The translations under genes and the position numbers were made by a program. A DNA stretch of 10,346 nucleotides, from contig CADWAF010000267.1 of the NCBI GenBank assembly GCA_902984215.1, forward strand, positions 1 to 10,346, written 5' to 3'. Within the stretch, counting starts at the first letter, position 1. Each line of letters starts with the position of its first letter. This DNA comes from Willaertia magna. Lineage: Eukaryota; Heterolobosea; Eutetramitea; Acrasida; Naegleriidae. The notes below the pieces were generated by a model, which searched no databases, had not been told where the DNA came from, and saw only the letters and a list, made by a program, of their open reading frames with translations. Below are positions 1-7,474 of this stretch, one piece after another.

Positions 1-364
1 ATTAAGGCAGAACAGAATTAATAATATACAGAACGAGAATGGTGGTTCATACCACTCATTGATTTAAACCTAAATAAATACACAAATTACTTTTTGATAG
101 ACTTTAAAGTGCTTTATTAATAAATACCACAAATTTAAAAAAATCAAACCGTTGTAGATTTTTTGGTGGGTGTATAGACAAGTGTGCGTTTCAAATGTTG
201 TAAAAATATAAAGTAAAATTAACTACAATCATATAATTTTATTGTTACTGATCAGTAATAATGTAATTAAATTGACAATTTATGGGTCAAAAAGTTTGTT
301 TTACCTTAAATAATTTATTGTAACATTTTATTCCAAAAATCAATTTAAAATAAATGTAATAAAT
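1..364. other. Gene-free 3' flank of the BTB-BACK-TLDc gene
   Basis: No convincing coding region is visible on either strand. The stretch is AT-rich and lies downstream of the minus-strand gene that stops at 365-367. A small hairpin lies at 38-60 (GTGGT, loop TCAT, ACCAC, extended by AATG/CATT with one bulged T). A 14-bp palindrome, TTACTGATCAGTAA, is at 245-258. On the minus strand an ACCCATAA sequence (287-280) is followed by a T-run at about 146-140; this is discussed as a weak small-RNA candidate. Confidence 0.6.
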
Positions 365-2753
365 TTATTGTAACATAAATACTTCTACTTCATTTAAAAT
401 CCAATTATTTAAAGAACCAGCTAAAGATTTTTGTGCTTCATCACTTCTAAAACCACCTCTAAAAGTAGAATAAGCACCACCTACATTACAATGACCACGT
501 TTTAATGAACTATCTAAATATAAATCATATGGATCAAATACCAAATTTGTTCCACCACCAAAACTAGGACCACTACTTGAATGACAATAAATTGCTCTTT
601 GTGGATTTTTAACTTTTAATTTTCTTGGTCCATCATTATAAGGATTAACTAAACTAAAAAGGAAAGTGTCACTTGCTTTTAACCATTGATTATTTGAATT
701 CCATTCCATTGAATTATAACCACCAAATATATAACCTTCTGAAGTTCTACAAACTAAAATGGTTGGTCCTTTATGATCACAACGTTGATGGAATGTATTA
801 CTGTCAAATCCATCTTTTGTTGCTTTAAATCCTAATGTCCAAATTTTACCTTTTGTAACTTGTTGTTCACCACACCATTTTAATAAAATTAATTTAAATT
901 TAGATTTTAAAATGGAACTATTTGCAAAATGTAATTGATCACCATCCGTTCCACCTTTCCTTTTTTGTAATCTTTTGGTATTATAATTATTATTATTACC
1001 ACTACCATTACCATTACCATTACTACTGCTGCTACTATTTGTACGATCACCAGCACAAATAAATTTATAAGCTTCCAATAAGAAACTATCATCTACAATC
1101 TTAAAAGTTTCAACAATATCAGTTAATTGATGTGGTGTCATTAATGGATATCTTATACATGGAATTAAATCTAAAACTACTTGTTTTAATAGTACTTTAT
1201 CTTCATCAGTTAATTTATTTGATAATTGTATTAAATCTGTGTGATGTCTATTTAAGGGAACTGCATCTAAAAAATATTTTGTATAAATACTTGCATCATC
1301 GTGTAATGGATTTCTTACAACACGTAAAGAATTCAAGGAAGAAAGATCTGTTAAATCATTATCTGAATCTGTTTCTGAAGATGTTAAATAGTCTTTAATC
1401 ATCATTCTCTTTCTTGTGATTGCTTTACTTTTTCTTTTAAATATTTCTTCTTCGTCATCTGATGGACCTTCTTTTAATATTTCTTTAAATCCTTTATTAT
1501 TTATAATATTAATTTCTTCTTTTCTTTCTTTATTGTCAATGTCATCTTTCAATTCTTCTTCTTCAAAACTTTCATGATTCGATTCATTTACATTTTCATC
1601 TAACAACAAATCAGAACTATCTGAAATATCATCACTTGTATTATATAATTGATTTTCTTCTTGTATTGATTCCATTTCTGCTAACCCCCATCTTAATAAA
1701 CATCTAAATATTTCAATTTCATCAACTGCCAAGAATTCACTTTCTAAAAATAATTTTATTGTTTCTTTTGAAACGTAAGGAAGTGATTCACTTGCAATTA
1801 CTTCTTTTGCGTTATGTTTAATAAAATCAAAACAACTATCTACTAAATCATCTATTATTATTTTTTAAATTTTTTAAATTTTATAAATGATAGTTTACAA
1901 CAATCGTTTACAATAAACATTAAATAAAAATATTAAATAAAAACATACCAGAACCATACTTTAAAGCTAAATCCAATAAAACAATTGCACTTTCCGAATC
2001 AATATATTGTTTAACATAATCTATACAAAAACTTTTCAATTCAGGTAAAATTAATTCATCTGCAGCAGCTAAAACATGCATACACATTGAAATAACATTA
2101 TCTAAATCATCTACACCAATTAAATCAACTACTTGTAAAGTTTTATCTTTAATTTTACGTTGTTTTAATTTTGTTGTAAATGTTATTTTACCTGTATAAA
2201 TATAATAAAGTACTTTTTCAAAAACTGCTGGAGAAATATTTGGCTTTTCAACAATGGAAATTGGATAACCTAAAGAATTGACTAATATAGTATTGTTATT
2301 ATTATTATCACTAGTTGTATTTGTGCCTGTAGCTGTGGCTGTGGTTGTGATATTGTTGGAATTATTGAGTGATTGAAGTGAACTTTCTAAAAACATTCCT
2401 TTATGAACTAGAAACATATTTCTAAAATATTCACTTCTTTGACATAAAATTACTTTATGACAATGATAAATTTTCTTTTGTTGACCTACTCTAAATTGTA
2501 CATCACTTAATTCTGAATTGTCAACTAAAAAGGAAAAATCTGTTGCTAATCTTTGAACGTTAAAATAAGTTATTGTACGATGAGTTTCCGATTTATCTGT
2601 AATTTTTTGAATTGAATTATTTTCTATTGAATTGTTGTTATTTAAAGTTGTGTTAGTGGAAGATGTTATTGTTTGGAAAGGATTGTTGTTGTTTGGAATG
2701 CCAGTGGAAGTGGAAGGAGTGTTGGGGTCATTGTCAGAAATCATTTTTTTCAT
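365..2753 (-). CDS. BTB-BACK-TLDc domain protein, two exons, 763 aa
   Basis: CDS is complement(join(365..1851,1949..2753)). The 97-nt phase-1 intron starts GTATGT and ends AATAG; splicing joins LLDLALKYGS to DDLVDSCFDF and restores a continuous BACK helix, which strongly supports it. Visible order: Asn/Ser/Thr-rich N-terminus (1-60); BTB/POZ fold (about 72-248: LSDVQFRVG, YHCHKVILCQRSEYFRNMF, VFEKVLYYIYTGKI) interrupted by a Thr/Asn-rich insert (128-158); BACK first half (252-328, ending CLLRWGLAE); a long acidic Ser/Glu/Asp insert (330-445); a second BACK-like part (VVLDLIPCIRYPLMTPHQLT, about 493-512); Ser/Gly/Asn linker (540-560); C-terminal TLDc (about 580-763: DGFDSNTFHQRCDHKGPTI, IFGGYNS). 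BTB-BACK proteins usually dimerise and many recruit Cul3. TLDc domains are tied to oxidative-stress protection and, in several proteins, V-ATPase binding. A Cul3 or V-ATPase role here is inference. The start ATG at 2753 has an alternative in-frame ATG three codons later. Exon 2 alone would lack an ATG at its upstream end. Confidence 0.9.
981..1040 (-). repeat. Trinucleotide-rich coding repeat (Asn/Gly/Ser linker)
   Basis: Runs of ATT, CCATTA and CTG/CTA on the plus strand encode a Ser-run followed by alternating Asn-Gly and an Asn-run on the minus strand (protein residues about 541-557). It forms the disordered linker just before the TLDc domain and is the kind of tract that varies in length between strains. 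Confidence 0.75.
1852..1948 (-). other. Intron of the BTB-BACK-TLDc gene
   Basis: This 97-nt intron has a GTATGT donor and AATAATAG acceptor on the minus strand, and is AT-rich with in-frame stops if read through. It contains two TTGTAAA motifs in the sense orientation, the same word that is repeated (in antisense) in PTEN intron 2. Confidence 0.85.
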
Positions 2754-2998
2754 GATGAAAAGGCACTTGTTTTGCTTTGATTGTTTTGATTATTGAATTG
2801 AAAAGAGAACATGAAGAACATTTGTTTTATAAATGTTCTTCATGTTCTTATTTACGTTTGATGGGAGAAATTAATTGTTGTTTCAACAAAAACAGTCTTT
2901 GTAATTAAAACTCCGAATCATAATACGATTCACAGTACACTAATCTTTTATTTACAATCAAATAATATTTAAAGTATAATACAATAAAATATAAAGAA
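2754..2998. other. Intergenic region upstream of the BTB-BACK-TLDc gene
   Basis: No gene is visible. The region serves as 5' flank for the gene starting at 2753 and 3' flank for the gene ending at 2999, both on the minus strand. It holds the perfect 18-bp inverted repeat at 2806-2848, a 6-bp stem with a 3-base loop at 2875-2889 (TTGTTG-TTT-CAACAA), and an imperfect dyad GAATC...GATTC near 2915-2932. Confidence 0.6.
2806..2848. repeat. Perfect 18-bp inverted repeat with 7-base spacer
   Basis: The left arm AGAACATGAAGAACATTT (2806-2823) and right arm AAATGTTCTTCATGTTCT (2831-2848) are exact reverse complements around GTTTTAT. Each arm carries two AGAACA-type half-sites 9 bases apart, so there are four half-sites in all. 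It lies 53-95 bases upstream of the ATG at 2753. It could be a DNA-level operator for a dimeric regulator, a 5' UTR hairpin, or the core of a small inverted-repeat element. The repeat is seen directly; the role is unknown. Confidence 0.9.
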
Positions 2999-4030
2999 CT
3001 ATAAGAAATGATCATATAAACGTTCAGAATAAATACAATTCATCCATTTCGTAACTGTCACAATTACAATTACATTTCTCTTCATTTCACACTTTAATTT
3101 TCTATAAGCCTTCTTACAAGTATTTGCAATCTTTTCATTTGGAACTAATACATGTAAAATTGTTTTATCCCAACCTTGATGATCAACCCATTTTTTGTTG
3201 TCGTTATTGTTATTATTATTATTATTATTTAATACATTTTCACTCGCATAAAACGCTCCAATTAATTTCTTTTGTAATAAATATTGGGCATCTTCTAAAG
3301 TGAAAAATTCAGAACTTTCTTCTAATCCAACATTTTTAATAAATTTAAAAGCGCGAGTAACGCTTACGCCAATCTTTAAAGTATTATTATTGTCGTTATC
3401 ATTTGCATCATTTGTATTAAAAGTTGACTTGTTCATTGTTAATAAATAATCTACTTTTTTAGAATGTTCTGAAATGTAATTAATTTCCAATTCAGTTTTC
3501 GTTAATTTTGCATTTAAAACTCTTTCTAAAATTTCACAACTTAAAATTTCAGAAAAGAAACTTGTTCCCCCAGCGTTTGGTTCATTTTGAATGCGTTTAG
3601 CGCCTTCTCCCAAGTCTTTAGTTAACATTGCGAAACTTTGTTTGTTAAAATTAATATTTTTATCGTAAACTTGTGCTTGTTTTTGATTGGTTGGTAAGAT
3701 TTCATGCATTACAAAAGTTGGTTTATGTTGGTTAATCATTGCTGCATCAATTTTCATTTGAAATTCATGAAAATTGAATTTCGTAATGAAATCTTCTCTA
3801 ACGATATAAATGGCAGATTTCTGTTCTTTGCAATTTTTAATACTACAACTTTTAACAGTTTTAATATTGGCAGCTGTCATTTTGATAGTTGAAATGTTAT
3901 CTAAATTATTTTGTTGTTTTTGCTTTTGATGATAGGGTCTTTCATTAACGACAGTTGTTGTTTGCTGCTGCTGATTATTTGGATGCCAAAAGGCTCGAAA
4001 GACTGGAAAGACAGGCACCACAACTTTCAT
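2999..4030 (-). CDS. Conserved protein with possible PD-(D/E)XK nuclease-like core
   Basis: The 343-aa reading frame opens at an ATG at 4030 and ends with TAG. The N-terminal 50 residues are Gln/Asn-rich. A compact conserved-looking core follows: GEGAKRIQNEPNAGGTSFFS (141-160), SEILSCEILERVLNAKLTK (160-178), TELEINYISEHSKKVDYLL (179-197), KIGVSVTRAFKF (219-230), TLEDAQYLLQKKLIGAF (244-260), a poly-Asn tract (268-276), WDKTILHVLVPNEKIA (287-302) and VIVIVTVTKW (320-329). A helix with Glu161, a beta hairpin ending in Asp194, then a strand GVSVTR resembles the order of PD-(D/E)XK folds, but the usual E-x-K motif is absent. I recall similar GGTS/GVSVTRA-type proteins in other amoebae and lower eukaryotes, but no function. 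The ATG at 4030 has a poor context; a small upstream exon (4046-4193) joined by a 43-nt intron would give a 383-aa protein instead. The nuclease idea is inference. Confidence 0.75.
   Translation of the reverse strand: MKVVVPVFPVFRAFWHPNNQQQQTTTVVNERPYHQKQKQQNNLDNISTIKMTAANIKTVKSCSIKNCKEQKSAIYIVREDFITKFNFHEFQMKIDAAMINQHKPTFVMHEILPTNQKQAQVYDKNINFNKQSFAMLTKDLGEGAKRIQNEPNAGGTSFFSEILSCEILERVLNAKLTKTELEINYISEHSKKVDYLLTMNKSTFNTNDANDNDNNNTLKIGVSVTRAFKFIKNVGLEESSEFFTLEDAQYLLQKKLIGAFYASENVLNNNNNNNNNDNKKWVDHQGWDKTILHVLVPNEKIANTCKKAYRKLKCEMKRNVIVIVTVTKWMNCIYSERLYDHFL
3203..3230 (-). repeat. ATT trinucleotide repeat encoding poly-Asn
   Basis: An almost uninterrupted ATT array encodes an Asn tract at about residues 268-276 on the minus strand, between the LLQKKL helix and the WDKTILH strand. 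It is in frame and typical of dictyostelid proteins. Confidence 0.8.
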
Positions 4031-4045
4031 AACAAAGAAGATAAC

Positions 4046-4193
4046 TAGGGTTTATCTCGCAGGTCATTCTTGAGTAGTAATTATCAACTTGATTGAAAGT
4101 AGTGTTGTTATTATTAACGTTATTATTGTCGTTGTTATCGTTGTTATTAGTAAAACAATAGTTTTGGTGGTACTGATCTTGTTGAAATTGCAT
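4046..4193 (-). other. Possible first coding exon of the gene ending at 2999
   Basis: A minus-strand ATG at 4193, in a good context (ACAACCATG), opens an Asn-rich frame (MQFQQDQYHQ..., NNNDNNDNNN). It can be joined in phase 1 to the downstream frame by removing 4003-4045, a 43-nt intron with donor GTTATC and a pyrimidine-rich acceptor CTGTCTTTCCAG. The join reads ...CEIN-P-I-FRAFWHPNN and would give complement(join(2999..4002,4046..4193)), 383 aa, divisible by three. Against it, the intron is shorter than the other introns here (59, 97 and 139 nt) and its donor is weak. Confidence 0.45.
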
Positions 4194-4245
4194 GGTTGTG
4201 TTTGTTTTTTGATTTGAATAGTATTAGTTGTTTTGTTGTTGAATA
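4194..4245. promoter_or_regulatory. Short divergent promoter region
   Basis: The genes on either side diverge here. From 4194 to about 4380 the plus strand is markedly T/G-rich, so the minus strand is A/C-rich (CAACAACA-like), as expected for the 5' leader of a minus-strand dictyostelid transcript. If both outer ATGs are used, only 52 bases separate the two coding regions. No convincing TATA box or other named element is visible. Confidence 0.4.
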
Positions 4246-5481
4246 ATGTTGTTGTTTGGGGTGAGTGTTACTTATGTCAGTGGGAAGGCTTTTGTTGTTT
4301 TTATTATTGGTTTTGTAGAATTTAACTTGATTATCAACTGTTTGATCTGGATGATATTGAAATGGAGTGTTGTTGTAACTATTTTTTTTTTCACCACTAA
4401 CTCTACAAATAAAAGAAAACAGTCTTTTGCAGAATTACATTCAGAAACTAAAAAAACTGTTGACACTCTTAACCAGTTTTACAAACAACTTGATACTGTA
4501 CTAAATGAAAAAGAAAAATGTTTAAATCAAATGACAGAATCTATGAAAAAGTATGACTTTAAAGATGGCTCCATCATTAAATTAAATATTGGAGGAAAAT
4601 TATTTAACGTTTTAAAAGAAACGTTGTGCACAAAAATTAAGAAATCTAAAAAAGAAGATTCAAAAGAAAATGATGAATATTATCCTGAACACATGTTAAG
4701 TGCAATGATTAGTGGATTATTTGAATTACTAAAAGATGAAAATGAAAATATATTTATTGACAGAGATGGTACCTATTTTATTTACATATTAAATTATTTA
4801 AGAGCTGAAGGAATAAAGGGAAAATATTCATTACCGTCAATAAATGATGAATGTGCATTGAGATGTTTATATATTGAAGCACAATACTATCAAATTGAAG
4901 GACTAATAGAAGAATTAGAATTAATTATGCCTTCACTTAAAATAATGTCTGAAGTTGATAAATATTTTCCTAATACAAATATTTTGGATTACAAACAAAT
5001 ATTTCAACTTAATGCTTGGATTGGAAATTGTAAACAAGAATGGAATTTATTGTGGCAAGGAACAAGAGATGGATTTAACGCTAATATTTTTCATACTAAT
5101 TGTGATAACAAAGGACCTACTATAACTATTGTAAAAACTACTTGTGGTAGTATATTTGGTGGATATACTTCTGTCAATTGGACAAGCAACACTTCTTATT
5201 TTTCTGATAGCAATGCGTTCTTATTTTCTTTACATTTAATAGGAAGAAATAATAATACTCCTTTTAAATTTCCAATTAGCTCAACAAGTAACGCAATTTA
5301 TTGTAATTCAAGTTATGGGCCAGCATTTGGAAGTGGACATGATTTATTGGTTTTAACAACAGATAGAATAATTAAATCTTCTCCAAGTTCTTATAGTTTT
5401 TCAAATAATTTACTGCTTAACGGTAATTATTTCTTTTCTGCCAATGTTATTGAAGAAATAGAAGTGTTTTGTAAAAAATAA
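4246..5481 (+). CDS. Coiled-coil, T1/KCTD-type BTB and TLDc protein
   Basis: Visible order in the 411-aa frame: predicted coiled coil with KKTVDTLNQFYKQLDTVLNE (62-104); T1/KCTD-like BTB (about 109-225: IIKLNIGGKLFNV, FIDRDGTYFIYILNYLRAE, EAQYYQIEGLIEEL); TLDc (about 245-411: TRDGFNANIFHTNCDNKGPT, IFGGYTSVNW, EEIEVFCKK). The T1-type BTB usually forms tetramers or pentamers. TLDc proteins are linked to stress resistance and V-ATPase regulation. The role here is inferred from domains only. The start is uncertain: the first about 55 residues are hydrophobic, match nothing in the family, and look like the T/G-rich leader read through. A consensus donor GTGAGT at 4261, five codons after the ATG at 4246, could splice to an acceptor at 4421-4422, removing 162 nt (54 codons) and joining MLLFG directly to SFAELHSETKK. 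Other in-frame ATGs are at 4351 and 4531; the last would lose most of the coiled coil. The stop is 14 bases before the next start. Confidence 0.8.
   Translation: MLLFGVSVTYVSGKAFVVFIIGFVEFNLIINCLIWMILKWSVVVTIFFFTTNSTNKRKQSFAELHSETKKTVDTLNQFYKQLDTVLNEKEKCLNQMTESMKKYDFKDGSIIKLNIGGKLFNVLKETLCTKIKKSKKEDSKENDEYYPEHMLSAMISGLFELLKDENENIFIDRDGTYFIYILNYLRAEGIKGKYSLPSINDECALRCLYIEAQYYQIEGLIEELELIMPSLKIMSEVDKYFPNTNILDYKQIFQLNAWIGNCKQEWNLLWQGTRDGFNANIFHTNCDNKGPTITIVKTTCGSIFGGYTSVNWTSNTSYFSDSNAFLFSLHLIGRNNNTPFKFPISSTSNAIYCNSSYGPAFGSGHDLLVLTTDRIIKSSPSSYSFSNNLLLNGNYFFSANVIEEIEVFCKK
4261..4422 (+). other. Possible phase-0 intron near the start of the T1-BTB-TLDc gene
   Basis: The donor GTGAGT is consensus. 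A T-run (4382-4391) and a CTAAC branch-like sequence (4397-4401) precede AACAG at 4418-4422. Its length is a multiple of three, which is why the frame stays open without splicing. Against it, an earlier AG occurs at 4414-4415 and the stretch after the branch site is A-rich, not pyrimidine-rich. Confidence 0.35.
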
Positions 5482-5495
5482 AATTGTAAAAAAAA

Positions 5496-6917
5496 ATGTT
5501 TACATTACAAAAATACGTATTTGATTCATTCAAGACCAATGTTATTGATCCTCTTCTTAATCCTTGGAGTTTAACTGCAGCCGGAACGCTAGCCTTCGTT
5601 TATGTAGTTTATCATAGACAAAAAGAAGCAATATTACTTTCCGAAATAGAACAACGTAAAGATCTTTCTTGTCCAACTTGTTCTTCTCATAACGGAAAGA
5701 ACCAATCTAATAAACCATTTAACTATGCAACTTGGATTGATAGACCAGTAGAATATAATCAACTATGTGAATATCTAAAGAGTCCTACTTCTAAAGTAAT
5801 TGTTCTTCTTGGGATACCACAATCTGGAAAGTCTAAGCTTGCAACAAAAGCTATCTTAGAGGCTTATCCTTATGGAGTTACTCACATTGATATACGTAAT
5901 TCACCTTTTGATGATGTAAATGGGTTAGAGCAACGTTTCTTTAATAAAAGTTTTGATTTATCTGATTCTCTTTCCTCTATCATTAGAGGTGTAAGTAAAA
6001 CTATTCAAGGAGAGTTTGATCCTTTAGATGAGATGACAAGTAAGAATTGTGACAATAATGTTGAAGAAGTTGGGGTAGAATCATTAAATAGATTGAAAAG
6101 AGCATTAAGAAGATTTAAACATGTAGAAATACCTGATAAAAATCCTCATCTTTTATATATTAATCATATGGAAGCATTTAGTTCTTTAACGAGAGATAAA
6201 ACTGGTATAAGAGCTTTAGAGTTCTTTTTATTATGGTTGAGTAATATGACAAGAGATAAAAGAAATATTCATGTTGTATTGACATGTACTCCACTCTTCT
6301 ATTTTGATTGGTTGTCAGACATACCATTACGTGATAACTTTTATACCGTTGCATTAGGAGAATTAACAAAAGAAGAAGCGAAAGAGGCTTATAGTAAATT
6401 ATTATCATCAATTATTAAGGATGAAAAAGTAAGAATGAAAGCCCCATCTTTTGATTTAATTTATGAATATTTTGGTGGAAGAATACATGATTTGAGTAGA
6501 TTTTTAGAACAATTTAATGCTACCTCTGGAGAATTGAATTTAGAAGACTATCCAGAGATTGGTGGTATAATAACGAAATTTACTCATGCTTTATACCCTG
6601 ATTTATATAAAGATTTAATTAGAAATAAGGTTAATTCACCAGTATTATGGGAAAGAAAAGATATTATTAAAACTTGGCAATTATTAATCGCTGCCAAAGA
6701 TAATCAATATGCTATTCCATATGTTGATTTTATTAAAGAAATTCCAATGAATATATTTAGTTCAATGTTTAAGCATGGTATTATTAATTATAGACCTCAA
6801 TCCAATAGTTTTAGAGATATTGAACTTTGTAAAAAGACAGAAACTGTACTTTTCAGAAAGCCATTGGATAGAATTGCTGTGGAAAGAATTTTAAAGAATA
6901 TCGATGTAGAAGAATAA
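5496..6917 (+). CDS. Membrane-anchored AAA+/STAND-like P-loop ATPase
   Basis: 473 aa, intronless. A single hydrophobic segment near the N-terminus (about 22-40, NPWSLTAAGTLAFVYVVYH) suggests an anchor with the ATPase on the far side of the positively charged YHRQK. A CPTC pair at 59-62 may bind metal or be oxidised. The P-loop is LLGIPQSGKSK (104-114), with G106, G111, K112 and S113. The Walker B strand appears as LLYINHMEA (219-227), with Asn223 where Asp is usual. A sensor-1-like strand follows (HVVLTCT, 259-265), then LGELTKEEAKEAY (287-299) and FGGRIHDLSRFLEQF (326-340), which match the lid and GG segments of archaeal-ATPase/STAND-type NTPases. Residues about 385-455 could be a winged helix. 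I do not recognise the exact orthologue. The location (mitochondrial, ER or other membrane) cannot be told from sequence. The ATG is preceded by a run of A, as is usual in this genome, and lies only 14 bases after the preceding stop. Confidence 0.8.
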   Translation: MFTLQKYVFDSFKTNVIDPLLNPWSLTAAGTLAFVYVVYHRQKEAILLSEIEQRKDLSCPTCSSHNGKNQSNKPFNYATWIDRPVEYNQLCEYLKSPTSKVIVLLGIPQSGKSKLATKAILEAYPYGVTHIDIRNSPFDDVNGLEQRFFNKSFDLSDSLSSIIRGVSKTIQGEFDPLDEMTSKNCDNNVEEVGVESLNRLKRALRRFKHVEIPDKNPHLLYINHMEAFSSLTRDKTGIRALEFFLLWLSNMTRDKRNIHVVLTCTPLFYFDWLSDIPLRDNFYTVALGELTKEEAKEAYSKLLSSIIKDEKVRMKAPSFDLIYEYFGGRIHDLSRFLEQFNATSGELNLEDYPEIGGIITKFTHALYPDLYKDLIRNKVNSPVLWERKDIIKTWQLLIAAKDNQYAIPYVDFIKEIPMNIFSSMFKHGIINYRPQSNSFRDIELCKKTETVLFRKPLDRIAVERILKNIDVEE

Positions 6918-7474
6918 CATATTGGTTATAAGTATATTAAACTACTGTTATGCACAATTCTGGAATGGTTTAAGCAATCTTTGCAATTCGTACTGATATG
7001 AAATGTTACCAATGAAGAAATCACAATTGTAAATGATTTTTTAAAATAAAATTGAAAGTTGGTTGCAGCCAATTAGTCTTTTTTAAAAATCAGTAGAAAA
7101 CAAAACGTTGTAAAGTAGATGATAAAATCCATTTCAAAAATAAAAAATGCCAATAGATCGTTCTGTTATTAATCAATTCAAATCACGATCAACTAAAATT
7201 GAGAATATCGAAATAGCAAAAACCAACCCAAACAAACCATCAATATACCACAAACATTATTTTTAAAAAAATAGATATCTGGCTAATTTATTATATTCAG
7301 AAGGAAAAGAAAAAAATGTCGCCAAGATCGTTCTATTATGTTGGATTGATCCAGAACTTTGATCAAAAACATAAAATATTCCCTTCTTTTCATTCAATAA
7401 TATACAACCTAAAATCAATAAGCCCAAAGAAAGGGGAAAATAACATCTATTTTTATTTATTCCATTACACACAA
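6918..7474. other. Intergenic region without a convincing gene
   Basis: 557 bases between the ATPase and the tRNA. It holds a 39-codon open frame at 7147-7266 (separate entry), a small stem TTGG/CCAA just before a T-run at about 7079-7084, and a 15-base near-repeat (AGATCGTTCT-N-TTAT) at 7155-7169 and 7325-7339. An open frame at 7316-7504 runs into the tRNA and is not accepted as a gene. No snRNA, snoRNA or class I RNA signature was found. Confidence 0.55.
7147..7266 (+). CDS. Small open frame, 39 aa, doubtful
   Basis: It begins MPIDRSVINQFKSRST and ends HKHYF with a TAA stop. The ATG has the A-rich context seen at the real starts in this window, and the composition is polar and basic. No domain or known small protein is recognised, and frames this short arise by chance in AT-rich DNA. 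It could also be the 5' exon of a lost gene. Confidence 0.15.
   Translation: MPIDRSVINQFKSRSTKIENIEIAKTNPNKPSIYHKHYF

Noticed and set aside
245..258. 14-bp palindrome TTACTGATCAGTAA
   Set aside because: A palindrome of this length in AT-rich DNA is expected about once or more per 10 kb, and nothing links it to a gene start.
907..1398. Open frames in other frames across the BTB-BACK-TLDc gene
   Set aside because: They overlap the BACK/TLDc-coding exon and read as Leu/Ile/Val-rich shadows of Asn/Ser codon runs.
2806..2848. Heat-shock element in the inverted repeat
   Set aside because: GAA and TTC units are not alternating at 5-base spacing as a heat-shock element requires; they are direct repeats within each arm.
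4272..4466. Minus-strand open frame opposite the start of the T1-BTB-TLDc gene
   Set aside because: The part from 4423 on is antisense to the real coiled coil; the rest is A/C-rich leader with no domain.
6178..6411. Antisense open frame inside the P-loop ATPase gene
   Set aside because: It lies wholly within a clear coding region and its low-complexity Leu/Ile/Tyr-rich product is a typical shadow.
6918..7140. snoRNA, snRNA or class I RNA gene
   Set aside because: No proper C/D box pair, no CCTTACAGCAA class I motif and no recognisable snRNA core on either strand.
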